From NCBI GenBank assembly GCA_003427395.1, contig BFEA01000170.1, positions 490,659 through 530,658 on the forward strand: a DNA stretch of 40,000 nt, in the 5' to 3' direction. Numbering within the stretch: position 1 is the stretch's first letter; each line of letters begins with the position of its first letter. Both the position numbers and the translations under genes were made by a program. Positions 1 to 9,428 of this stretch are shown piece after piece. This stretch comes from Chara braunii. Lineage: Eukaryota; Streptophyta; Charophyceae; Charales; Characeae. The notes below the pieces were generated by a model that was not told the DNA's origin, made no database searches, and was given only the letters and a program-made list of their open reading frames with translations.

Positions 1-24
1 TGCGAAACAACCGTGTCCCCAAAA

Positions 25-94
25 GTTCACTACTGCGTGACATTTACGTGGTCAACAATGACATTCCTTTCACTTTTGGCACGCATTAGCCAAC
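25..94. repeat. ~70-nt hairpin element, copy A
   Basis: The left arm GTTCACTACTGCGTGACA (25-42) pairs imperfectly with the right arm GGCACGCATTAGCCAAC (78-94). It belongs to a five-member family in the first 3.6 kb whose arms read GTTSRCTACTGCGTGMC. The right arm runs straight into a CT microsatellite, as in copy E. Confidence 0.6.

Positions 95-139
<45 letters not shown>
95..139. repeat. (CT)n microsatellite
   Basis: CT dinucleotide run with one G interruption at 101. Open frames crossing it (Ser-Leu repeats) are artefacts of the repeat. Confidence 0.97.
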
Positions 140-141
<2 letters not shown>

Positions 142-399
142 AACTATCCTGTAAAAACGATTCGATTTCTTGCTAAAAAACTTAGCAATTCGTCATTGTC
201 ATTCCTTGTTGACCAACACGTGTGAACAGGAACAAAAACTTTCGAGGTCGCACAACAAGGGGGACGGGGCAACACGGAATACAGAATAACAGGGTGCAGG
301 TAAGAGAAAGCGAGCAAGGATGACAGGTGAGAGAAGACAGAGCAACACATCGAAAGCCTTGAATTGTCGTCGAGGCCGTGAGACGACAATGCGAGGAAA
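140..399. other. No gene seen
   Basis: Ordinary mixed-composition sequence between a CT tract and hairpin copy B. A 10-bp inverted match (TGGTCAACAA near 48-57 and TTGTTGACCA near 206-215) is the only structure I saw. Confidence 0.4.
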
Positions 400-469
400 G
401 TTCACTACTGCGGGCATTTCTTACATAAAGACCGGTGGCTTGACCAGGTGATTGGCCCGCATAGCCAAC
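400..469. repeat. ~70-nt hairpin element, copy B
   Basis: Left arm GTTCACTACTGCGGGCA (400-416) and right arm GGCCCGCATAGCCAAC (454-469). The GCGGGC/GCCCGC inner part differs from the GCGTGAC/GTCACGC of copy E but still pairs, so both arms changed together. Confidence 0.6.
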
Positions 470-651
470 CTTCTCCCGGTGATGGACGTGGGCATTTCCC
501 AATTAGTTTTTGTTGCTTGAAGTATATATATATATTTTTTCCTTGAGTACGCGAACCCAAACCGCCTGATAAAACAGATACAATGATTTTGATGTTGAAA
601 GAGGGTGGTAACTTGCATGACGTCGCAATTTTAGAAATAAGATTTTGGTTG

Positions 652-653
<2 letters not shown>

Positions 654-707
<54 letters not shown>
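654..707. repeat. (CT)n microsatellite
   Basis: CT run interrupted once by TTT near 684. Confidence 0.97.
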
Positions 708-811
708 AATGCGCCCCCCCGACACTTTAGAGAGGCATGGATCGACACACAACATTGCTGACGCAGTTGTTGTTCTTTTTCCACTTTCATGTATGTGAGG
801 AAAACAGGGCA

Positions 812-1595
812 ATGGCTCCAAGGCCAAAATACGAGGATCTGTGCAGGTCTTTGAAGGCCGCGAGAAAGAAGGACAAGGAGAGGAAGAAATCCAAGGCCGA
901 AAAGAAAAAAAATTAGAGAGAGCATCGCAGAAGCGGATATGAGAATGCGAAAACGGAACGCACCAGCAGACGAAAACACAGATCTAAAGTTTCAGTCCCA
1001 TCAAGTCAGCGCGTTCTTTCAAAGCTGAAAGAACGCAATGAGTCCCCCCCTTCGACTCCCGCCCCACGGAGCCGTGCCAGCGGTGCCGAGAACCGTCCGC
1101 CCAGGGCCCCCGAGAAGAGGTCGAGGGAAGATGAAATCACAAAGGTGCACCGCAGGACAAAGAAGAGAATCTCCTACAAAAAGGACACAACGGTGGACAT
1201 GATCGATCTGAGAGGGTCGGACGATATGCACAGCGGAGCCTGAGAGGAAGCAGAGGAGGAACACGACCACCCCTCATTGGAAAAGTCCGACAGGGAGGAT
1301 GACAACGCGTCAAGGGACGAGGTCGACGACAGTGAGACCTCCCACGGACATCCTCGCGGCACTGACGAGGATGACGATGACGACGGCGGGAGTGACGACG
1401 GCACCGCGCACGAAGAGAGTGGCGATGGGCCTGCCGAAGACGACAAAAGCGCATCTAGAAGAGCGAGTTCCCAGTCCCCGGGAGGAACACAACGCACGAG
1501 GGTCCCCGAGAGGAACACAACGCACGAGGGCAGCGCTGCCGACACGCCTTCCATTGGCAGACAAATAGTGAGCCACGCTAATACTGCTGGAAAAG
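812..1595 (+). pseudogene. Candidate 5' exon(s) of a basic-then-acidic protein, two in-frame stops
   Basis: From the ATG at 812 one frame runs through to 1672 with only two interruptions, TAG at 914-916 and TGA at 1241-1243. The first third is Lys/Arg-rich and helical-looking (opening MAPRPKYEDLCRSL). The middle is Ser/Pro/Arg-rich with runs such as RRTKKR. The last part is very acidic, with a DEDDDDD run and a short internal duplication of a GTQRT-type segment near 1485-1530. A GT at 1596 after AAG is a good 5' splice site and leaves phase 1, which matches the acceptor at 1800 and the following open frame. I do not recognise the family. The basic and acidic blocks suggest a nuclear or nucleic-acid-binding protein, but that is inference. 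The stops mean a pseudogene, unrecognised introns, or sequence error. Confidence 0.45.
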
Positions 1596-1800
1596 GTAAA
1601 CAAAGTGCGCTGCAGTTGCTGCCCTTGCGAAACGATTACATTCGGACTCGCAAAGTTCAGGCATATCGCTGAAGCAAGGATTTGACTTTGATGAACATGC
1701 GGTTGAAATGGACTGCCGAATGTCGCTAGTGCTAAAATGTATCTGGACTGCCGAGTTCTGAAATATTGTTATGTGCGTTGTGATGTCTGTCTCCCAGCAG
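1596..1800 (+). other. Predicted 205-bp spliceosomal intron
   Basis: Donor AAG|GTAAAC at 1595/1596. Acceptor at the end of a pyrimidine-rich stretch (TGTCTGTCTCCCAGCAG) at 1800. Splicing joins the last base of the upstream frame (g) to 'at' and gives Asp, keeping both flanking open frames in phase. The nearby alternative CAG at 1797 would not keep phase. Confidence 0.45.
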
Positions 1801-2624
1801 ATGACACGAACTCGCAAGCAAAAGTGTGCGTGAATACTGGAGGACAACATCAAGTGAATGAACAGTCCGGCGCATTCACAAAGAAAATGAGGGTCAGGCT
1901 GTTCCGCTCGGTCGCGAAAGCCTTTGCGTTCTCCGCAGCAAAGGACGCAACTCTGTACCCTACAGAGGATGCATTTTTCACATCGCTGCAAACCACGGCC
2001 AAACTGGTGGGGGAGATTGCGGAGGAAGGACTGCGCTCACACGTAGCGTCATGCGGGATTCGAGCAGTCATAGGGGAGTGCAACAGAATGATGACAACCA
2101 TGTGTGGTGAAATAACATGGCAACTGAAACATTGGTTTTGGGCTGAAAAAGGGATCCCGCTTATGCGGTCGCAGCAAACAGATCAGCAGCTCCCCACTCG
2201 CAACAAGATGCGAGCAGAGATGAAGGAAAATAAAACTTGGAGACGGAGCGGCGATGATCCTTGGGGCGCCCCTGCCTTCAAGACGACACTCACCAAGGTT
2301 TTTCAGATGAGGAGGGACGGCGTCAACCTTGGAGTGACACTGCAGCAATTGACTTTTGCGGAGATGGTTATGCAATGCGAAATGGAGCAGACAACAAAGA
2401 CCACCAAAGCCGCGGAGCAGATTGAAAAATTGGTTTCTATAAATCAAGACATCGTATCATCTCTTCGTAGCCGCGATACAGTCATGAGTTTTTCGATCTT
2501 CAAGCTGCATCGTGCCATATCCGTAGCTGAGAAAGCTGCTGTGCTGTGTCGAGCTGGTGTGCCGTCTGTCCACAGGAGTGGGCCTCCTAGCACCACAATA
2601 ACGGATGATGATTTCGACCTCTAG
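1801..2624 (+). CDS. Hypothetical protein, 3' exon (open to stop at 2622-2624)
   Basis: About 274 codons are open from the predicted acceptor at 1800 to TAG at 2622. The frame is also open upstream to 1737, which I read as intron. The product is mixed alpha-helical with normal composition. It has a basic segment (KKMRVRLFRSVAKAFAF), a Trp-rich stretch (ITWQLKHWFWAEKG) around the middle, a helical region (VTLQQLTFAEMVMQCEMEQT) and an acidic end (TITDDDFDL). No signal peptide, membrane span or catalytic motif is visible, and I do not recognise the family. Its length, composition and phase-matched junction with 812-1595 argue that it is a real coding exon rather than a chance frame. A repeat-derived or transposon-encoded origin is possible, given the neighbourhood. 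Confidence 0.5.
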
Positions 2625-2841
2625 TTTATTGCACCTCAGCGTGAGAGAAGCAGAGACGAGGAGAGAGATACAGAAGGTCTGTGCGCCAGACCTTGAACAG
2701 CGGGGGGTGGGTGCCGTGGGGGGAGGGGAGGGGGGGTGAACATAGTAGTGTGCATCAAAGGTTGATTTTGGAATCTTTGAATCAGAAGGTTCATTACCCA
2801 ACGTCGCAGTCATTGCATGCTTGTGAGAGAGCAGGATAGTT

Positions 2842-2843
<2 letters not shown>

Positions 2844-2902
<59 letters not shown>
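2844..2902. repeat. (GA)n microsatellite
   Basis: About 59 bp of GA dinucleotide repeats just downstream of the candidate gene. Confidence 0.97.
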
Positions 2903-2905
<3 letters not shown>

Positions 2906-3078
2906 GGGAGATGAAGACACTGAACTGTGTGCTTCGAACAGTTACTTAACAAGACACGGTCTGCTATTTATGACACACAAATGTACAATGCCTTCTAATG
3001 GTCATCTTTGCGTATTTGATCCTTAAGCGACTATGTTATGAAAAAAAAAATAGCAACCGTGGTTGTCCTCAATGCAAG

Positions 3079-3148
3079 GTTGGGTTGTGCATGCCACTAT
3101 CTCTCTCATGCTCACATGTTGCTAGAATTGTGTCACGCAGTGGTGAAC
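3079..3148. repeat. ~70-nt hairpin element, copy C
   Basis: Left arm GTTGGGTTGTGCATGCCAC (3079-3097) is degenerate. Right arm GTGTCACGCAGTGGTGAAC (3130-3148) is close to the copy E arm. The right arm recurs at 3209-3227 only because of the duplication around the N. Confidence 0.6.
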
Positions 3149-3265
3149 CGTGTTTGTTGCAGGGAAGGTCACGATTTAACTGAGGCNTGCTCACATGTTG
3201 CTAGAATTGTGTCACGCAGTGGTGAACCGTGTTTGTTGCAGGGAAGGTCACGATTTAACTGAGGC
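3109..3265. other. Assembly scar: perfect 78-bp duplication around a single N
   Basis: Positions 3109-3186 and 3188-3265 are identical over 78 bp and separated by one N at 3187. This is what results when two overlapping contig ends are joined through a minimal gap instead of being merged. The real sequence probably has one copy. Confidence 0.9.
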
Positions 3266-3326
3266 TTCCACACGTGTGGCCATATATAGAATGAAGCAAC
3301 AGCAATCCTGCGGACTCAAAAGGAAG

Positions 3327-3396
3327 GTTGGCTACTGCGTGCCACTCTCTCTCAAACACAGCCATATCGATATTTTTTTTGCCCGCAGTAGTGAAC
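3327..3396. repeat. ~70-nt hairpin element, copy D
   Basis: Left arm GTTGGCTACTGCGTGCCAC (3327-3345) and right arm TGCCCGCAGTAGTGAAC (3380-3396). The loop carries CTCTCTCAAACACAGCCAT, shared almost exactly with copy E. Confidence 0.7.
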
Positions 3397-3494
3397 TGAG
3401 CTTCTAGTCTGGCAGCTCAGCATGTAATCGACGTTCCCTTACACAGATATCACCAGAATGAAATACCGTCATCTGGCACCAACAAAAAACAACC

Positions 3495-3563
3495 GTTCAC
3501 TACTGCGTGACACTTTCTCTCAAACACAGCCATGTGGGCGATTTTGTGTCACGCAGTAGTGAA

Positions 3564-3564
<1 letters not shown>
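3495..3564. repeat. ~70-nt hairpin element, copy E (perfect 19-bp arms)
   Basis: GTTCACTACTGCGTGACAC at 3495-3513 is the exact reverse complement of 3546-3564, with a 32-nt loop. A CT microsatellite starts two bases after the right arm. This is the best-preserved member of the family. Confidence 0.9.

Positions 3565-3565
<1 letters not shown>

Positions 3566-3605
<40 letters not shown>
3566..3605. repeat. (CT)n microsatellite
   Basis: About 40 bp of CT repeats abutting hairpin copy E. Confidence 0.97.
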
Positions 3606-3609
<4 letters not shown>

Positions 3610-3796
3610 CAGTCATTGTTTTTGTTGCATGCGAGGTCCGTCAGAAGACCCAACACATGACATTTGCGAAATTGCATAGCGAATCGTCCAGCAGGAGAAA
3701 AGAACGGGAACAAACCGCGAAAACCCACGACATGAGCACTGCGAAACGAATTTCCCCCCCCATACATAACGCGGACCATACACGAAAGGTGAAACG

Positions 3797-3966
3797 TTTT
3801 CAGCACGTTTCAACAAACTTTCAACACAGTTCAACAAGTTTTCAACAAGTTTCAACACGTTTTCAACACGTTTCAACAAGCTCTCAACAACTCTTCAACA
3901 ACTTTTCAACAAGTTTTCAACAATTGTTCAACAGTTGGACCAACATCATTTCAACAGTTGGACCAA
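3797..3966. repeat. Minisatellite of ~11-12-bp TTTCAACA-type units
   Basis: About fourteen degenerate units of the form TTTTCAACAMGT, drifting at the right end to a longer unit with AGTTGGACCAACA. In one plus frame it encodes Phe-Gln-Gln/His-Val-Ser-Thr repeats, which are a repeat artefact and not good evidence for a protein. Confidence 0.85.
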
Positions 3967-4139
3967 CAGATGAACACAACAGTTTCAGTTTTTCCAATAT
4001 TTGTTCAGCGTTGGTTTCCTTGACTTCTGGTAGAACACATGATCCCCCCCCTGCCAAACAGTTTATAAACACAGTTCCAACGGTTGAAATATGGTGTCCA
4101 CATATGTTCATCAAGGCCAAAAATTTGCCACAATTTTTC

Positions 4140-5860
4140 TGTTGTCTTTGTCTTCAATCAACTTTAGTCCCTTAATGTATGGGTTTACACGAATAGTGCA
4201 GAGTAGCACCTCAGACTGGACGACAAAAAATAGAGGGGCTAACAAGCAACCCTACCGCAAGAATCTGAACAGTTTAAACTCATGTGAGTATACACCGTTG
4301 ACTTGTACCACCGTTGTAGTGTGCATGTAAAAAACTTCAACCCATTTACAGAAGGGATCTTCGAATCCCCAAACTCGCAGAGTAGTCATCACAAAGGTCC
4401 AACCGACTCGATCGTAAGTTTTTTCGAAATCAATCATTATGACCGTGACGTCTAAACCCTTATCCTCTATGACTTCTAGTACCTCCATAGTCGTAGCGAT
4501 GTTCTCAAAGATTGAGCAACCTTGAAAAAATGCACCTTAGCCTCTACCCACTAACCCTTACAACAACTTGCCTAACCTATGGGCTAAGGTCTTCGTTAGG
4601 ATCTTGTAGATTACGTTTAGAATCAAAATGAGCCTCCAATTCCTTACCTTCGTTTTGTCTCTTTTCTTGTAGAGGAGAGCACTTACTCCTTTGGTCATAG
4701 AGTTACTCAGTTGAGCCCCTGTCCAAATCTCATTGTACAGATGAATAATGTCTTCCTCCAACACATCCCAACAGACATGATAAAACTTCACTGACAAACC
4801 ATCGTCACCTGATGCTTTGCTTTTCGCCAAACATGTTATGGTTTCCCTAAGTTCCTTCATTGTTATCGGTTTGTCAATTTTCATTATTCTCTGCTCAAAG
4901 ACTTTAACGACCAGTGTGCCTCAACATGAACCCTCCTTTGTGAGACCCGTTTCCTAGGCTCAGAATTGTTTCCGTGTTGTCAAGATATCTTTAAAGTAGT
5001 CGACTGCATACTCATACAAGTATGTGCTTAAGTGAGTCAGTGGCAAACCCATTAAATGTGAGTGTTGCAGCTCCCGCATTGGAGTCAGCTTAGACCTCGG
5101 CAACAGTCTTCGAAAGCAATCGTTTGTCCTTTTGTCTCTCTTAACTACTATTTTCTCCTTCAGGATTAACTCTCATTTGGATTGTTTCTCCACTTGACAA
5201 TGTTCTCATTCACTCAACTTATGTTGTCTTTCTTCTGCCCAAGCCAGTTCCGAAATCAGATGATCTTTCATCCTGGTCTCTGCCTCCTCAACTCTTCTAT
5301 GTAAGCGTCGCTCTTCCCTATTCTCAAGGAAGACTATTATGAAAAACAATGTCTAGAAGTTTGCAGAAATGATCCGAATCCTGGCGTCAAACCATTCTTC
5401 ATGCGAGTCAAAGGAGGCGCGCGCTAACTTGGACTGCGAAACCCGCCATTGTTGCTCAATCCAATTTTGCCTAACATCATCTTCAAAGTTCGTTATGTTT
5501 AGTCTGAAGTATCATCATCCGCTGCTCTCTCGAAGGTCTGTTAGGCACACTTCCAAAGTCACCGGTTTGTGATCTGACAAGGATGTCATTTATAAACGTA
5601 CCATTGTCGCATTTTTTGTGATGTCGTCGGAGGTGAGAAAAAAGTCGAGCCTTCTTCTCCCTCCAACCGAAGTCGAGGAACTGGTAAACCAAGTAAAGTC
5701 TTTGGTCGTTAGATTCAAAATTATGAAAATATCAGTCGACCCATTGCTTCCCTCCAAAACAAATTTGTTTCTCAATCTTTCCTCAAGGCATTGTCGGGCA
5801 CGACGGTCTCACACTTTGCAGCAAGTGAAGGACCTCATGGTCGTGTCACGCAGGATTAAG
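4140..5860 (-). mobile_element. Decayed plant L1-like LINE: ORF2 endonuclease-to-RT fragment
   Basis: Read on the minus strand from about 5860 down to 4140. The end of an APE-type endonuclease shows the RRRLDFFL strand near 5630-5650 and an intact SDHKPV motif at 5563-5577. Much decayed sequence follows. The RT N-terminal region then opens at 4884 (KSKASGDDGLSVKFY, then ALLYKKRDKTKVRNWR, the palm entry), and the catalytic strand IMIDFEKTYDRVGW lies near 4410-4445. After FRFLR an in-frame TAG at 4252-4254 replaces the usual Gln before GCLLAPLFF. No ORF1, no Tyr/Phe-x-Asp-Asp box and no poly(A) are visible, so both ends are missing. It is a different, older copy than the LINE at 30.8-38.35 kb, with the same domain order. 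Confidence 0.85.
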
Positions 5861-5948
5861 GTATTGCATTGACTCAGCGGAGATACAACTCCAACTGTGC
5901 GTGTCAGCTATACCTCTTGCGGCTCCCTGTGACAGGACAGAGCTTCGT

Positions 5949-7430
5949 TGTCGAGTGCATCGGTCCGGCACCACAGAAGGCAGCGCGGGACCCTCTCGGC
6001 CTCGTCACGCAGGAGTTGGTCTAAATCCTCATCGCAAATATACATGGAGCTTTCGCAAGTCGCTCTGGCCGAGTGCGCTAGCCCTACCTCCCGCAAGCCC
6101 CTACGACAGGATAGGGCCTACGTGAGGCACGACTTACCTCCACCCTATGAGAGTTGTCACCTTCCTTCGGTGGGTGTATCCCCGCCGAGCTACCAATCCA
6201 CAATACGAAAGTTGATCAGTTGCAATCGCAGAGGTGGACCAGTCGAGGACGTTTCTCGTTCTCTGTAGCATAGGGGGTACGCGGGATATTACGCCTTTAT
6301 CAGACCTGCACGCGAACCGATGCCTCGGGGGCTGAGGTCCCAACCACGACTCATCGTCGGTCGACTAGGACGCATCCCACACACCACGCGTACACCACTC
6401 TAAAGAACATAAAAATAAACACCCACACACCCACACACCCACACATACATATACATATACAGAACGACACTTGAACAAACAACGTGACAACACTCCTAGT
6501 CCCTTAGTAGCCATCCCATAACTCTCAGATGCGGAAATCGGATGGGCGTCGTGCGCGAGACTTAGTAGAAAACCGCGCGGACGCAGGGCTAACTCATATC
6601 GACTCGCAATGCAAGCGTACGCAAGCGGTCCCAATGATGGCGTACTATGTAGTACCCATACTCATGCGATCCTCGTTAATCTCGAGGGTCGCGTTCGACA
6701 CTCAAGTGTCGGCTGACACGCGCCCTGAGGGATTGATCTCTCGACGCTGGGCAACCACTAAGCGCGGTTGAAAACCACACCCTCTTCTACACCCTGCGAA
6801 AAGTGGGTGGTACAGAGGTTCATACCTGTGGTGGCAATCGTCTCTTATTGCCCTGGAGACCAGCTCCATCATATAGGGCATGGAAAAAAGTCAAGGGGTT
6901 TGACTTTGACGGTTACCATGAACTACAACGTCCAACTATAAAACTATAAAAAGCAAAGGATAACAAGGGATCTCCCTTTTCTCTTAAAAACATAATTTGT
7001 CTAACCCTTGCGCGTGGTCACAGTAGGCCGCGCAAAACACTTAAGACATATATATTTACATATATGTAGAGGGTTATACATATGTGACGATCACTTCCTA
7101 CAATCACATGGGGACTCCTCTCAGCCATATATTTGTATATGATCGCAGGCAGTCAGATCCAAAGTCCAAAACACCAAACATACCTCTGAGTTCCCTGCCT
7201 CCAGAACTCCTCCTGAGTTCCGGCAGAGCTCCTGCAATCGGTGGGCTGACTCCCCATAGAGTCTTGTTGCGGTCCTACAGGTTGCAATCCCGCCAGCCGC
7301 CTTCCTCTCGTAACAGGACTAAATTTAGATTAAGAAGGACAGAAGGAGGGGTTTCAAACTCTCGAGATACAGGAGAGGGACAACTCAACTCCCTGAAGAG
7401 GGTCTCGTAATCTTTGTATGCCTGAGGGAA
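5949..7430 (-). mobile_element. LTR-like repeat copy 0 (minus strand, lacks the hairpin-array insert)
   Basis: The reverse complement from 7430 to 5949 contains the same blocks, in the same order, as copies II and III: a 5' block (7430-7184), a short pre-LTR block (7183-7109), then about 1.16 kb ending in ...GCACTCGACA at 5949. The 5' block joins the pre-LTR block directly at 7183/7184 (CTCAGAG|GTATG), where copies II and III hold 2.0 and 2.6 kb of array-bearing sequence. An ACACCC-type simple repeat sits at about 6418-6458. It is fused head-to-head to copy I at 7430-7437. Confidence 0.8.
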
Positions 7431-9408
7431 GTCAAAATTATTTTTGATTCTGGACTTAGTTTTGTATAAATCTTGGGATAACACTTTTTAAAACGGTATG
7501 CTGCCCAATTTTTTATTAATTGAAGGAGTTTGAAAAAAAATTACTTTTCATAATTAGATAATATTTCAGTTTTTATATTCGAGTTAATATAAAATCTGAA
7601 AAGTCATTGTTCCTGCGGGAAGCGCTGTCGAAATTTTCTCAGTGTATAAGAGTTAGATTATATTTTGATAGGTGAAGATTCTGGTAACCCACCCTAAATA
7701 TGATAAATTCTGCTAAAAATCTACCTTTTCTTTGGACACTGACTTAGGGGTAGACTTAAATTTTCTTGGTAGACAGTATTAAGTAAGGATATGTTGTGAA
7801 GATTTATTCCCCACACACTGATGATTTAGCTTGCGTATTAACCTATCTTATAATACAGGTCCCTTTGATCGTTCTGACGCAAGATTAGACTCGATTCAAC
7901 TTGATCCCACGAGGATCATCTTCTATTATCACAGATAACATGTCGGTTGCCGATTCGTCGGTCTGCAACCCAACTCCAATCCATTTCCATTATCCAACCT
8001 AAAATACTTTAGCCCTGATGGTTTCTGTTGTTTTATTAAGGTCTTCATCCGAACTTTTATTCAATGGTCATTTAACGAAAGTGTTGAGTACTTTTTTTTT
8101 GTGGGTTGGACAAAGGTTGGGGTTTGCATGGCTAAAGCGAGGGGTACGAGTATAGAGAATGGTTGAAGTTGACGCCCTGTAGTGTGTTAACTTTTTGTTG
8201 ACTCTTTGATGTGATTGCAGGTAAGTTCGTGGCTCGGACTTTGAATTTGACTGTCTGCGATCACATACATATATATGGCTGAGAGGAGTCTCACTGTGAT
8301 TGTGAGAAGTGATCGTCACATATTTATTCCCTTTTATTTATATGTATATGCTTATATTTGAGTGTTTACGTGGCCTAGAGGATCCGCTCTTAAGAGTTTA
8401 AATGGGGATGAGATTGAGAGAGGAAAGAAAACCCCCTTCTTATACTGTTTTGCTTCTTAAAATGTTCTTAGTCGGATGTTGGTTCTAGGCCAGGATTCGA
8501 GGTCATTGTCCAGGACATCCCAGGTCCTAGACTATGCATGGAAGGGATCACCCCCCTCTCAAAGCCTATTTGCCCTACCCACCGGGACACTCGGCTTAAG
8601 GGTCGAATGTACCGCGAGGGTCAAACGGCTGTTCCTTCAGCCGTGCAATATCGGGAAGGGGTCGACCCTCATGATACTTCAAGATTGACACTTGAGTGTC
8701 ATAAGCGGCACTCGGACCCTCGAGGGACTGCTTGATTATGGACACTACATAGTACACTATTATTGTGACTGGTTGCGCATTCATGCATTGCTAGTGGATA
8801 TGAGAAAGTTCTGCATCTGCACGGTTTTATATTAAGTTTATGCGTGATGTCTATCCGACATTCCGTGTCGAAGAGTTGTGGGATGGCTACTGAAGGGACT
8901 AGGAGCGTTGTTGTGTTGTTTGTTTTGTGTCGTTTCGTGTGTGTGCGTGTTTTTACTTTAGGTTAAGTGTGGTGTAACGCATGATGAGTGAGATGGTCCT
9001 AATCAACCGACGACGAGTCAGAGACTTCAACCCCCCAGTGCGTCGGTTCATGTGCGGGTTTGATAGAGGCATAAGACCTCACGTACCACCTATACTACAA
9101 CGAACGAGAAACGCCCTTGGTTGGTCCATCTCTGTGATTGCAACTGATTAACTTTTGTACTATGGACTCGTAGCTTGACGAAGATACGCCCACGGATGGG
9201 AGGTGACAGTTCCCTTAAGGTGGAGGTAAGTTGTGTCTGGCTTTGGCCCTATCCTATAGTAGGGGCTCGCAAGAGGTATGGCTGGCGCACTCGGCCGGAG
9301 CGACTTGAGGAAACTCCACGTGTATTCGCGACGAGGAATAGACCAACTTCTGCGTGAGGCGGCTGGGAGGGTCCCGCCCTGCGAGGCGCGAGACCGATGC
9401 GCTCGACA
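7430..9408 (+). mobile_element. LTR-like repeat copy I (5' truncated; likely 5' LTR of the gag-bearing element)
   Basis: It starts in mid-insert: the TTTTTGATTCTG block matches copy II near 20712. It contains two GCTGCC-type modules (about 7500 and 7610), the CCGATTCGTCGG stem-loop (7950-7961), an insert 3' boundary GATTGCAG|GTAAG at 8220/8221, and then the ~1.1-kb terminal part shared with copies 0 and III. It ends with CTCGACA at 9408. A primer-binding-site match follows two bases later, which fixes this edge as an LTR 3' end. The 5' LTR edge cannot be set from this copy. Confidence 0.75.
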
Positions 9409-9410
9409 GG

Positions 9411-9428
9411 TGGCGCCGTTGTTGGGGA
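9411..9428 (+). promoter_or_regulatory. Primer-binding site, tRNA-Asp type
   Basis: TGGCGCCGTTGTTGGGGA lies two bases after the LTR end. The complement of the plant tRNA-Asp(GUC) 3' end, as I recall it, is TGGCGCCGTTGCCGGGGA. The only two differences are CC to TT, as expected from decay of methylated cytosines. tRNA-Asp priming is known for some plant Ty3-type elements (Athila/Ogre-like). Confidence 0.75.

Noticed and set aside
503-979. 158-codon minus-strand ORF
   Set aside because: Includes the CT repeat as Arg-Glu runs and is antisense to the candidate gene start at 812.
3507-4175. 222-codon plus-strand ORF
   Set aside because: It runs through a CT microsatellite and the TTTCAACA minisatellite; Ser-Leu and Phe-Gln-Ser-Thr runs are repeat translations.
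7829-7860. Hammerhead ribozyme core (CTGATGA present in copies I and II)
   Set aside because: No GAAA follows at a stem II distance, and no matching stem I/III cleavage site was found.
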